From NCBI GenBank assembly GCA_030629475.1, contig DAOVOU010000082.1:1-7935 (forward strand): a DNA stretch of 7,935 nt. The letters run 5' to 3'. The stretch comes from Desulfobacterales bacterium (GTDB lineage Bacteria; Desulfobacterota; Desulfobacteria; Desulfobacterales; C00003060). Shown here piece by piece: positions 1 to 5,800 of the stretch. Under the pieces are notes generated by a model. That model worked only from the letters and a program-made list of their open reading frames with translations, did no database searches and had not been told where the DNA came from. The translations under genes were made by a program, and so were the position numbers. How positions within the stretch are numbered: position 1 is the stretch's first letter; every line of letters begins with the position of its first letter.

Positions 1-83
1 GCATAGAAGCACCCTAGTGCAATGTCTCGAAAGTTCTACGTTCGATTTTGGCATTTTAACATGTTGACGAAACGCATAAACCG

Positions 84-250
84 TTGCGAAAATACGAATA
101 TCGAATTCCGAAATCCGAAACAATATCAAAATCCAAATGTTCGAAATTCAAAACAAATGCGGTCTGGTGGTGTCCCTTTCCGTTTTTGTCATTGAGATTT
201 CTGTCATTTGAATTTGTTTCGGATTTCGATATTCGGATTTCGGAATTCAA
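84..250. repeat. AT-rich dyad (inverted) repeat, dispersed-repeat type
   Basis: This gene-free stretch is built from variants of the words GAATTCCGAAAT and GAAATCCGAAACAA. Positions 110-123 (GAAATCCGAAACAA) are a perfect reverse complement of 214-227, and 103-114 (GAATTCCGAAAT) of 237-248, so the block can fold on itself around about position 175. Open frames exist on both strands (56-355 minus, 84-317 plus), but their translations are low-complexity products of the repeat (I/S/K/E/F/D-rich) with no recognisable domain, so I do not call them genes. It lies just past the 3' end of the dnaJ-like gene and could slow transcription there, but no T-tract terminator is evident. It resembles dispersed intergenic repeats seen in Desulfobacterota genomes; that comparison is from memory. 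Positions 1-83 hold only a 4-bp hairpin (9-20) and nothing else I can support. Confidence 0.6.
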
Positions 251-326
251 TGCTGGTGCAAAGTGGATGAAATACAGTATTATTTCAAATTGCCATTTTG
301 AAATGCAGAATTCATGAAACAATGTA

Positions 327-1259
327 CTAGAGCCCGGTCTCTGACAGCTCCTCAATCAGGGCCTTCTGTTTCTTGTTCAGACGTCTACGGGTCTTGACGA
401 GAATGCGTGCGTATAGGTTTCCCCTTTGACTCTTTTTCATTTCAGGAAGGCCGTATCCCTTCATGCGCAGCTTGGTTTGATGCTGTGTCCCGGGGGGTAT
501 CTTCAGGTTCAGGTTCTTTCCATCCACAGTTGGAATCTGTATCTGCGTCCCCAAAAGGGCCTCGGTCAACTTGATTTCTCGGTCGATATAGAGGTCATGG
601 CCTACCAGACTAAAGACGGGATCATCAAGTACCTTGGCCTGGATGTACAGGTCTCCGGGTGGTCCGCCAAAGGTCCCGGGCTGCCCTTTGCCAGCCAGTC
701 GAAGTTTTTTCCCGGTCGCCATTCCTTTGGGGATCTTGACATTGATCTTTTGCCGTTGACCACCTTGCTCCAGCGCTATGGTTTTGGTCGTCCCGCGGAA
801 TACCTCCTGGAGGGTCAGGGGGAGCTCATATACAAGGTCCGATCCTTTGACTTGAGCCCTTTGGCCTGCTGTATAGGCACTGAAAGGGTCTCCGCCAAAA
901 CTAAATCCACATCTTCGACCACCGCCACCACCGCCCATAAATATATTTGTGAAACTGCTGTCGTTGAAGCCAAACTCCTTGAAGATGTCACCGAAATTGA
1001 AGCCCCTGAATATGTCTTCCTGTGAGTAACGCTGGCGGAAACCAGATGCACCAAATGTATTGTACTCCTTACGCTTCTCCTTGTCACCCAAAACGGCATA
1101 GGCCTCGCTGATTTTCTTGAACATCTCTTCGGCCGATTTATCGCCTTTGGTGCGATCAGGATGATATTTCATGGCGAGCTTGCGATAAGCCTTCTTGATG
1201 TCGCCCTCGCTGGCGTTTCTGGCAAGGCCTAAGATTTTATAATAATCGGTTTCAGGCAT
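327..1259 (-). CDS. cbpA: DnaJ/CbpA-type co-chaperone (Hsp40 without zinc finger)
   Basis: A 310-residue J-domain protein that would stimulate the ATPase of DnaK (Hsp70) and deliver unfolded clients in the cytoplasm. The J domain spans about residues 4-68 and contains the essential HPD tripeptide at 33-35. A Gly/Phe-rich linker follows (about 69-130, including a run of six glycines). Two C-terminal beta-sandwich substrate-binding domains occupy about 140-305. The four CxxCxGxG zinc-finger repeats of canonical DnaJ are absent, so this is a class II Hsp40 of the CbpA/DnaJ-C type, and the length fits that class. The start ATG at 1257-1259 is supported by an AGAGG-type ribosome binding site about 8 nt upstream and by MPETDYYKILG, a standard Hsp40 opening. 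It is divergent from birA and appears monocistronic in the window. The family is certain; the symbol cbpA rather than a second dnaJ is a judgement. Confidence 0.93.
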   Translation of the reverse strand: MPETDYYKILGLARNASEGDIKKAYRKLAMKYHPDRTKGDKSAEEMFKKISEAYAVLGDKEKRKEYNTFGASGFRQRYSQEDIFRGFNFGDIFKEFGFNDSSFTNIFMGGGGGGRRCGFSFGGDPFSAYTAGQRAQVKGSDLVYELPLTLQEVFRGTTKTIALEQGGQRQKINVKIPKGMATGKKLRLAGKGQPGTFGGPPGDLYIQAKVLDDPVFSLVGHDLYIDREIKLTEALLGTQIQIPTVDGKNLNLKIPPGTQHQTKLRMKGYGLPEMKKSQRGNLYARILVKTRRRLNKKQKALIEELSETGL

Positions 1260-1318
1260 CTAGTGATCCTCTGCTGGAGAAGCATAGAATGAAATATTGA
1301 GATGTGATATATAAATTA

Positions 1319-1346
1319 AATATAATTAAATCCCCTACAATGTCAA
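1319..1346 (-). promoter_or_regulatory. Candidate sigma-70 promoter for the dnaJ-like gene
   Basis: Read on the minus strand, 1346-1341 is a perfect TTGACA (-35). After a 16-nt spacer, 1324-1319 reads TATATT (-10). This would start transcription near 1312, about 50 nt before the dnaJ-like start codon. The 121-bp divergent gap is very AT-rich here. I see no CIRCE operator and no good RpoH-type CCCCAT box, so heat-shock control is not indicated by sequence. Confidence 0.55.
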
Positions 1347-1380
1347 GGAAATAACAGGCGACACAATGGGTTGAAACTCT

Positions 1381-2205
1381 ATGGGGCAATATATGGATCA
1401 AAGATTGCCGAACGGGCTTTCCTCCCGTGCCATCAAAGAACACCTCAGGACTCGATGGCTTGGCCAACGGGCAGTTTGTTGCTTTGATGTAGTTGAATCC
1501 ACTAATACAGAAGCGAATCGTCTGGCTCGAGAAGGGGCTCCGGAAGGGACGGTGATAGTGGCTAATGCCCAAACCAGGGGGCGGGGCCGCCTGGGGCGCT
1601 CCTGGGTCTCGCCTCCAGGAAACGGGCTATACCTTTCCATCATATTGAGGCCTGGGTGCCCTCCGGACTGGTTTCCAAGGCTCACATTAACCGCAGGCGT
1701 GGCCGTGGCTTCAGCAATTCAGGAAACAGGGATGAGACCTCAGCTCAAATGGCCAAACGACATTCTGATTGCCGGTCGGAAGGTTGGGGGTATCTTGATA
1801 GAGACTGTCTTCGACAATAGACAAATCGGCTCTGCTATTCTTGGCATCGGCATAAATGTGAATACGGAACAGGACGAGTTTTCAATTTCTGTCCGAAACC
1901 TGGCCACCTCCCTTCGACTCAGCCTTGACAAACCGGTGTCGCGGATTCATCTCCTTCAAACCTTGCTGTACCAGCTCGAGCAATGGTACGAGTTTTTCTG
2001 CACAGGGGACTTTGAGACCATCCTTGAGGCATGGTGTCAATTTGAAAACACCCTGGGAAGAATGGTTAAGGTGTTCCTCTCGGAAAGAAGGCTTGTCGGT
2101 GTGGCCGAAGCTTTGGAGTCAGACGGCACACTCCTGGTTCGAGACAAAAGGGGTTGCCTGCACAGGGTCGTAGCGGGGGATGTCGTGCATTGTCGCATAG
2201 GATAG
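1381..2205 (+). CDS. birA: Biotin--[acetyl-CoA-carboxylase] ligase, catalytic-only (BirA)
   Basis: Biotin-protein ligase: it activates biotin with ATP to biotinyl-5'-AMP and transfers it to the conserved lysine of biotin carboxyl carrier domains (acetyl-CoA, propionyl-CoA or pyruvate carboxylases). Residue positions are from the ATG at 1381. The substrate-contacting STN is at 40-42, the biotinyl-AMP loop GRGRLGRSW at 67-75, KWPND at 123-127, GGILIE at 136-141 and GIGINVN at 155-161. A small C-terminal SH3-like domain occupies about 225-274. The N-terminus before the catalytic core is only about 34 residues, too short for the winged-helix operator-binding domain of E. coli BirA, so this protein should be an enzyme without repressor function. 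The start is uncertain: ATG 1381 lacks a ribosome binding site, whereas the in-frame ATG at 1393 has GGGG six nt upstream. Either choice leaves the core intact. Confidence 0.93.
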   Translation: MGQYMDQRLPNGLSSRAIKEHLRTRWLGQRAVCCFDVVESTNTEANRLAREGAPEGTVIVANAQTRGRGRLGRSWVSPPGNGLYLSIILRPGCPPDWFPRLTLTAGVAVASAIQETGMRPQLKWPNDILIAGRKVGGILIETVFDNRQIGSAILGIGINVNTEQDEFSISVRNLATSLRLSLDKPVSRIHLLQTLLYQLEQWYEFFCTGDFETILEAWCQFENTLGRMVKVFLSERRLVGVAEALESDGTLLVRDKRGCLHRVVAGDVVHCRIG

Positions 2206-2238
2206 GATCGGAAATCGTGAAATGATGACCAAGCCCGA

Positions 2239-2252
2239 ATGACAAATGACGA
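2239..2252. repeat. Two-copy outlier of the ATGACAA heptamer
   Basis: Positions 2239-2252 read as ATGACAA followed by ATGACGA. This is the same heptamer that forms the larger array at 2326-2386, separated from it by about 70 bp of non-repetitive spacer. It suggests the array was once longer or that the unit has seeded twice in this intergenic gap. Confidence 0.6.
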
Positions 2253-2325
2253 TTGAGGCACATAGGCGACGCGAACACCTTGACGCTTCTATGTTTGTTG
2301 TGCTACGTGAGTTGATCGTAATAGG

Positions 2326-2386
2326 ATGACAAATAACAAATAACAGATGACAGACAACAGATGACAAATGACAAATGACAAATAAC
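2326..2386. repeat. Heptanucleotide tandem repeat (consensus ATGACAA) before etfB
   Basis: Eight complete 7-mers in strict phase run from 2326 to 2381, followed by a partial ninth (2382-2386). In order they are ATGACAA, ATAACAA, ATAACAG, ATGACAG, ACAACAG and three exact ATGACAA. The array ends about 10 bp before the etfB ribosome binding site. Its reverse strand translates to a repetitive V-I-C-H-L pattern that should not be mistaken for a protein. The rest of the birA-etfB gap (2206-2325) shows no promoter I would defend. Heptameric repeats of this kind are known as dispersed intergenic elements in several bacterial groups; whether copy number affects etfB expression cannot be told from one sequence. 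Confidence 0.85.
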
Positions 2387-2396
2387 GAAACGTCAG

Positions 2397-2403
2397 AAAG
2401 GAG
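2397..2403 (+). promoter_or_regulatory. Ribosome binding site fixing a GTG start for etfB
   Basis: AAAGGAG at 2397-2403 lies 7 nt before GTG 2411. An in-frame ATG exists at 2375, but it falls inside the heptamer repeat, has no Shine-Dalgarno sequence, and would add twelve residues unlike any EtfB N-terminus. The GTG start gives MDTVVLLKQVPDTE, the typical EtfB beginning. Confidence 0.85.
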
Positions 2404-2410
2404 TAGTAAA

Positions 2411-3199
2411 GTGGATACTGTTGTCTTACTCAAGCAGGTGCCTGATACGGAAACTTTGATCCAGATTGCTGATGACAAAGTCTCTATCAGGACAGAAGAT
2501 GTCAAATGGGTCATCAACCCATACGACGAGTTTGCTGTTGAAGAAGCGCTTCGAATCAAAGAGAAGCACGGAGGCAAGGTGACGATTCTTTCCATGGGAC
2601 CTGAGCGAGCTGTCGAGTCTATCCGCACTGCGTTGGCCATGGGTGCGGACGAAGGGGTGTTGATCGACGATCCGGCTACCCAGGGGAGCGATGCCCTGGG
2701 CACGGCCAGGGTGCTGACTGCCGCCCTAAGAGAGACTGGCTACGATCTTGTCATAGCAGGTCAGCGGGCCGTGGATGACGACGGCTATCAGGTTCCGGCT
2801 GCTGTTGCGGAACTACTTGGGATTGCGCAGGTTTCCATGGTTATTAAGGAAGAGATTACTGACGGCAAGATCAGGTGTGAGCGCACCATTGAAGGAGGGA
2901 CTGTGGTTGTCGAGACCGACCTGCCCGCCCTTTTTACCACCCAGAGAGGAATCAATGAACCCCGATATGCCTCGCTTCCAGGCATCATGAAGGCGAAGAA
3001 GAAGCCCCTGGTCAAGAAGACACTGGCCGATCTTGGGGTAGATCCGAGCGAAGTGGGGGAGGCCCCGGCAAAATGTCGAGTGAAGAATTTGTCCTTTCCA
3101 CCGGAAAGGTCACCGGGGAAGATCATTGAGGGGAAAACGGTAGAGGCCAAGGCGGCTGAGCTTGTAAGATTACTCAGAGAAGAGGCGAAGATTATTTAA
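2411..3199 (+). CDS. etfB: Electron transfer flavoprotein subunit beta
   Basis: Beta subunit (262 residues from GTG 2411) of the soluble heterodimeric flavoprotein that accepts electrons from acyl-CoA dehydrogenases and related flavoenzymes. It passes them on to a membrane ETF:quinone oxidoreductase or, in bifurcating versions, splits them. The sequence shows the family's VxLLKQVPDTE opening, the NPYDEFAVEEALR segment (about residues 36-48) and an AGQRAVDDDGYQVP nucleotide-binding loop near 115-128. The beta-subunit signature follows (DLPALFTTQRGINEPRYAS, about 170-188), leading into the MKAKKKP stretch. Length is normal. The loop reads DDDGYQV where bifurcating Etfs commonly have DGDTAQVG, which leans towards a non-bifurcating or divergent type, but one loop cannot decide this. 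etfA follows after a repeat-filled 222-bp gap, unusual for genes that are normally close together. Confidence 0.95.
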   Translation: MDTVVLLKQVPDTETLIQIADDKVSIRTEDVKWVINPYDEFAVEEALRIKEKHGGKVTILSMGPERAVESIRTALAMGADEGVLIDDPATQGSDALGTARVLTAALRETGYDLVIAGQRAVDDDGYQVPAAVAELLGIAQVSMVIKEEITDGKIRCERTIEGGTVVVETDLPALFTTQRGINEPRYASLPGIMKAKKKPLVKKTLADLGVDPSEVGEAPAKCRVKNLSFPPERSPGKIIEGKTVEAKAAELVRLLREEAKII

Positions 3200-3212
3200 C
3201 GTCAAACGGTTG

Positions 3213-3389
3213 CGGTTGCGCGGCTCGTTACGATGTTCGGTTTACGTTAAACGGGTTTGAAAGATGACGCAACCGACAGACGATAGACGGTTCACATTGA
3301 ACGGTTACGCAGCTCGTTTCGGTGTTTCGGCCTACGTCAAGCGGTTTAAGAAATGATGTAACCGACATACGTAACGAGCCGCGCAACCG
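3213..3389. repeat. Repeat element in the etfB-etfA gap: 20-bp inverted repeat plus duplicated 66-bp unit
   Basis: CGGTTGCGCGGCTCGTTACG at 3213-3232 is repeated as its exact reverse complement at 3370-3389, bounding a 177-bp block. Inside, 3213-3278 and 3302-3367 are imperfect direct repeats, about 78% identical by hand alignment over 67 columns with two single-base gaps and mostly transitions. The left arm of the inverted repeat is also the start of the first direct unit. No reading frame of interest crosses the block. It separates two genes that must be co-expressed, so it is probably transcribed and could fold into a strong hairpin in the etfBA mRNA. It has no T-tract, so I do not call it a terminator. 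Confidence 0.85.
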
Positions 3390-3421
3390 ATAGACAATAA
3401 ACGAAAACAGGAGAGACTAAT

Positions 3422-4387
3422 ATGGCACAGGGTATTTTGGTATTTGCAGAACAGGTTGACGGAAGTTTTCGTAAGATTGCCTATGAGGCTGTGAGTGAAG
3501 GGAGACGGCTGGCCGACACCCTTGGCGAAACAGTAACTGCGGTCGTACTCGGTTCTGGTGTAGACGGGATTGCCGGGGAACTGGGGAAATACGGGGCAGA
3601 CAAGATCCTTGTGGGTGATGATCCGGCCTTGGCTGACTACACCACAGAGGCTTACACGAAGGTGCTCTTCGACATTGTCAAGGATAACGATCCCAGGATT
3701 TTGCTGTTGGGGGCTTCAAGCCAGGGCAAAGACCTGTCTGCGCGGCTGGCAGTGCGCCTGGGGGTTGGCCTTGCCATGGATTGCATTACCTTGAAACTTG
3801 ATGGAGAAAAACTCGTTGCCACAAGACCTATGTACGGGGGCAAGGTTCTTGCGGAAGTAGCCCTGGAAGGGGTGCCGCAGATGTCAGCCTTACGTCCTAA
3901 TGTTACGGAGATTGTGGAGGCGGCAAAGACAGGGGATGTGGAAAGGCTTCCAATAGACACAGGTGTCGTCAAGACACGGGTTGTGGAAAAGCGGGTGGAG
4001 ACTGCCTCCAGGGTGGATCTGACCGAGGCCGATGTCATCGTGTCAGGTGGACGCGGTATGGGGGGCCCTGACTTTAGCGTTATTGAGGAACTGGCCGACG
4101 ATTTGGGTGGTGCGGTAGGGGCATCAAGATCGGCGGTAGATGAAGGCTGGCGCCCACATTCTGATCAGGTGGGCCAGACCGGAAAGGTCGTCTCCCCGAA
4201 CCTTTACATTGCTTGCGGCATCTCCGGGGCCATTCAGCACCTCGCCGGCATGGGATCCTCTAAGTATATTGTAGCCATCAATAAGGATCCAGAGGCGCCT
4301 ATCTTTAAAAAGGCTGATTACGGTATCGTGGAAGACCTCTTTAAGGTGGTTCCGGCCATAACGGCCGAGTTGAAAAATAGGCACTAA
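3422..4387 (+). CDS. etfA: Electron transfer flavoprotein subunit alpha
   Basis: Alpha subunit (321 residues), which carries the FAD of the ETF heterodimer. An N-terminal Rossmann-like domain (about 1-185) resembles the beta subunit. The C-terminal FAD domain (about 200-320) contains SGGRGMGGPDF (208-218), GASRSAVDEGW (233-243), HSDQVGQTGK (246-255), PNLYIACGISGAIQHLAGM (259-277) and AINKDPEAPIF (285-295), which are the hallmark FAD-contact motifs. Length is typical and all key segments are present. The ATG at 3422 has a strong AGGAGAG site 6 nt upstream (3409-3415). It partners EtfB. The following polyprenyl synthase starts 12 nt after its stop, implying a shared transcript. No dehydrogenase or ETF:quinone oxidoreductase gene is in the window, so the electron donor and acceptor are not identified. 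Confidence 0.97.
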   Translation: MAQGILVFAEQVDGSFRKIAYEAVSEGRRLADTLGETVTAVVLGSGVDGIAGELGKYGADKILVGDDPALADYTTEAYTKVLFDIVKDNDPRILLLGASSQGKDLSARLAVRLGVGLAMDCITLKLDGEKLVATRPMYGGKVLAEVALEGVPQMSALRPNVTEIVEAAKTGDVERLPIDTGVVKTRVVEKRVETASRVDLTEADVIVSGGRGMGGPDFSVIEELADDLGGAVGASRSAVDEGWRPHSDQVGQTGKVVSPNLYIACGISGAIQHLAGMGSSKYIVAINKDPEAPIFKKADYGIVEDLFKVVPAITAELKNRH

Positions 4388-4399
4388 CTGTACTTGCGT

Positions 4400-5380
4400 A
4401 TGAAAGATCTGAAGGAACAGATCTTGGAATCGGTCCGCCAAGACCTGGCTGAGATTGAGGTTGCCCTTACGGATAACCTCAAACCTTATCTTCCCCTGGT
4501 CTCTCATGTAGCCAAATACATTATGTTCAGCGGTGGCAAAAGGATACGCCCGCTTCTGATGGTGCTTTCAGCACGGCTTTGCGGCTACAGGGGAGACTAT
4601 GACAAAACACTGTCAGTTGTGTTTGAGTACCTTCATGCTGCTACCCTGCTTCATGATGACCTGGTTGACGGTGCCGATATCCGGCGCGGCAACCCTGTGG
4701 CCCATTCGATTTGGGGAAACCCGGCCACGGTCTTGGTTGGAGACTTCCTGCTGGCCCGCTCCATTGCCATTGCAGCACAGGCAAATTCTGTTCCAATTAT
4801 TGATATCCTTGCCCATACAACAGCCCAAATGTCGGAAGGAGAGATACACCAGCTGTTGCACCGCGGAGATCTTGCTGTAGACGAAACAGATTACATGGAG
4901 GTGATCACCCGCAAGACGGCCTATCTGATTCAGGCGGCATGTCAAGTAGGGGCTTTGCTAGCAGAGGCGTCAGAGGAACAGGTGCAGACATTGGCTGATT
5001 ACGGATATCACTTGGGGATTGCCTTTCAGATGGCTGATGACCTTCTCGATTATACGGGGGACACCATGATGCTGGGAAAGACCACAGGAACAGACCTGAG
5101 GGAAGGGAAGCTGACGCTGCCTGTCATCTATGCGCTGAATCGCGCTACCAGGGAAGACCGCAGACGTCTGGAAACCATCATTCGAGATATGGATATTACA
5201 CGGTCGGATTTTGAGACCGTGCTGGGGCTGATCAAGAAGTACGGCGGTACTGCATACACCAGAGACCGCGCCCAGAAGCACATCGAACAAGCAAAGAAAT
5301 GCCTTGACATATTCAGCGCCTCAAAGCCCCGGACCCTTCTAGAACAGTTGGCCGATTATGTGCTAGTGCGCAAGATGTAA
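4400..5380 (+). CDS. ispB: Long-chain trans-polyprenyl diphosphate synthase (IspB-like)
   Basis: Head-to-tail prenyltransferase (326 residues) that extends an allylic diphosphate with isopentenyl diphosphate to make the side chain of the respiratory quinone. Motifs, numbered from ATG 4400: GGKR (45-48, diphosphate binding), first aspartate-rich motif DDLVD (86-90) with RRG just after it, and second aspartate-rich motif DDLLD (213-217). Together they form the Mg-diphosphate site. The fifth residue before the first motif is alanine rather than an aromatic residue; in this family an aromatic there stops chains at C15-C20, so a longer product is inferred. Exact length (C35-C45) cannot be read. 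I chose ATG 4400 over the in-frame TTG 4394 because MKDLKEQ is a typical opening. Neither start has a good ribosome binding site, suggesting translational coupling to etfA. The symbol is by analogy with octaprenyl synthase. Confidence 0.9.
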   Translation: MKDLKEQILESVRQDLAEIEVALTDNLKPYLPLVSHVAKYIMFSGGKRIRPLLMVLSARLCGYRGDYDKTLSVVFEYLHAATLLHDDLVDGADIRRGNPVAHSIWGNPATVLVGDFLLARSIAIAAQANSVPIIDILAHTTAQMSEGEIHQLLHRGDLAVDETDYMEVITRKTAYLIQAACQVGALLAEASEEQVQTLADYGYHLGIAFQMADDLLDYTGDTMMLGKTTGTDLREGKLTLPVIYALNRATREDRRRLETIIRDMDITRSDFETVLGLIKKYGGTAYTRDRAQKHIEQAKKCLDIFSASKPRTLLEQLADYVLVRKM

Positions 5381-5393
5381 TCTAAGCTATGCG

Positions 5394-5639
5394 TTAGAGA
5401 CCTCCTTTTTCATCCGCAGCCGATTTATGCTGATCAGAGGCTTGTTTTTCCAGAACTAACAAACCAACTAGAGAATGACCTTTGAATTGTCCTTGTTCAT
5501 CTTTGGTGATATGCTTGATTTGTGTTTTTAGATATTCTGGCGGACTTGATGAATCGGTCGGGTAGCACAAAAAAGAAACAGTATTCGTCTCAAGCGAATA
5601 AATGTATTGACATCTGGCAGATACTATGATTTTCTTCAT
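5394..5639 (-). CDS. Small hypothetical protein, unrecognised
   Basis: An 81-residue frame opening MKKIIVSARCQYIY and ending in a charged, lysine-rich tail (about residues 65-81). I recognise no family, signal peptide or membrane segment. Points in favour: a balanced amino-acid composition, normal codon choice, no overlap with a better frame, and no resemblance to the repeats elsewhere in the window. Points against: no Shine-Dalgarno sequence before the ATG, and an in-frame TAA three codons upstream that excludes extension. Its 5' end also covers the region where the leuA leader promoter should lie on the other strand. Its stop is 13 bp from the convergent stop of the polyprenyl synthase. It may be a small lineage-specific gene or a decayed fragment. 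Confidence 0.4.
   Translation of the reverse strand: MKKIIVSARCQYIYSLETNTVSFLCYPTDSSSPPEYLKTQIKHITKDEQGQFKGHSLVGLLVLEKQASDQHKSAADEKGGL
5582..5600. promoter_or_regulatory. Possible operator: TATTCG-N7-CGAATA inverted repeat
   Basis: A perfect 6-bp inverted repeat (5582-5587 and 5595-5600) lies just before a TTGACA hexamer (5607-5612) and about 75 bp ahead of the leuA leader peptide. The position suits a regulator of the leuA transcript, but a 6-bp dyad can occur by chance and the sequence is inside the small minus-strand ORF. Low confidence. Confidence 0.2.
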
Positions 5640-5674
5640 GTTGTATTAAGGACTTTTTTGGGTGAGGATCCGTT

Positions 5675-5743
5675 ATGCGTTTGTTACCGCTTGAGCTTTT
5701 GCTTCTTCTTGGGCTTCTTCGGGAAGAGGCTTGCCTCCGGTAA
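5675..5743 (+). CDS. leuL: Leucine-rich leader peptide of the leuA attenuator (leuL-like)
   Basis: A 22-codon ORF, too short for normal gene calling: ATG at 5675, TAA at 5741-5743. Eleven of its 22 codons are leucine (residues 3, 4, 6, 8-12, 14, 15 and 21), including five consecutive ones. GAGGA (5664-5668) lies 6 nt before the ATG, a proper ribosome binding site. Its role is not the peptide itself. Translation senses charged leucyl-tRNA: ribosomes stall in the Leu run when leucine is scarce and reach the stop codon when it is plentiful. The context is decisive, with a strong intrinsic terminator starting 25 nt after the stop and leuA itself downstream. Leucine leader peptides before leu and ilv operons are well established in Enterobacteria and other Proteobacteria. 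The symbol is by functional analogy; the peptide sequence is not expected to be conserved. Confidence 0.88.
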   Translation: MRLLPLELLLLLGLLREEACLR

Positions 5744-5781
5744 TCAACGCACAATCCAGACAATGATGGGCCGCAGGCAGC
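5726..5781 (+). promoter_or_regulatory. Predicted antiterminator pairing of the leuA attenuator
   Basis: 5729-5740 (GCTTGCCTCCGG, the last four sense codons of the leader) can pair with 5771-5781 (CCGCAGGCAGC). The duplex has 3 bp, a one-base bulge at 5732, 4 bp, one C-C mismatch (5737/5774) and 3 bp, giving ten pairs, nine of them next to another pair and mostly G-C. The 3' partner covers most of the terminator's 5' arm (5769-5777), so the two structures exclude each other. A ribosome at the leader stop would mask 5729-5740 and permit termination; one stalled upstream in the Leu run would leave it free. A small competing hairpin, GAGG-CTTG-CCTC (5726-5737), is also possible. The pairing was worked out by hand, without energy calculation. 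Confidence 0.75.
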
Positions 5782-5800
5782 AAAACCTGCGGCCTTTTTT
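5769..5800 (+). terminator. Intrinsic terminator (attenuator) upstream of leuA
   Basis: GGCCGCAGG (5769-5777) and CCTGCGGCC (5786-5794) form a perfect 9-bp, almost all G-C stem with an 8-nt loop, followed directly by six T (5795-5800). It is a textbook Rho-independent terminator on the plus strand. It lies after the Leu-rich leader and before leuA, with no other plus-strand gene to terminate, so it serves as the regulated attenuator. Confidence 0.93.

Noticed and set aside
426..1025. 199-residue plus-strand ORF opposite the dnaJ-like gene
   Set aside because: Exact antisense shadow of a clearly recognisable J-domain protein; no domain of its own.
1260..1380. CIRCE or RpoH heat-shock control of the dnaJ-like gene
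   Set aside because: No TTAGCACTC/GAGTGCTAA dyad and no CCCCAT-type -10; the visible hexamers fit ordinary sigma-70.
2326..2386. CRISPR array
   Set aside because: The units are 7 bp, contiguous and without spacers, so this is a simple tandem repeat. No cas genes are present.
2119..2703. Long minus-strand ORF over the birA-etfB gap
   Set aside because: Its middle is the heptamer repeat read backwards (V-I-C-H-L pattern) and its ends are antisense shadows of birA and etfB.
3213..3389. Intrinsic terminator or riboswitch between etfB and etfA
   Set aside because: No T-tract follows the inverted repeat, the arms are 137 bp apart, and no known riboswitch core is recognisable. A repeat element explains it better.
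5615..5629. Sigma-54-like GG...GC promoter in TGGCAGATACTATGA
   Set aside because: The downstream GC element is missing (GA instead), so the match fails at an essential position.
5607..5630. TTGACA (5607-5612) with TATGAT (5625-5630) as the leuA leader promoter
   Set aside because: Both hexamers are good but only 12 nt apart, too short for sigma-70, and no acceptable -10 lies 16-18 nt downstream. A promoter should be nearby, but I cannot place it.
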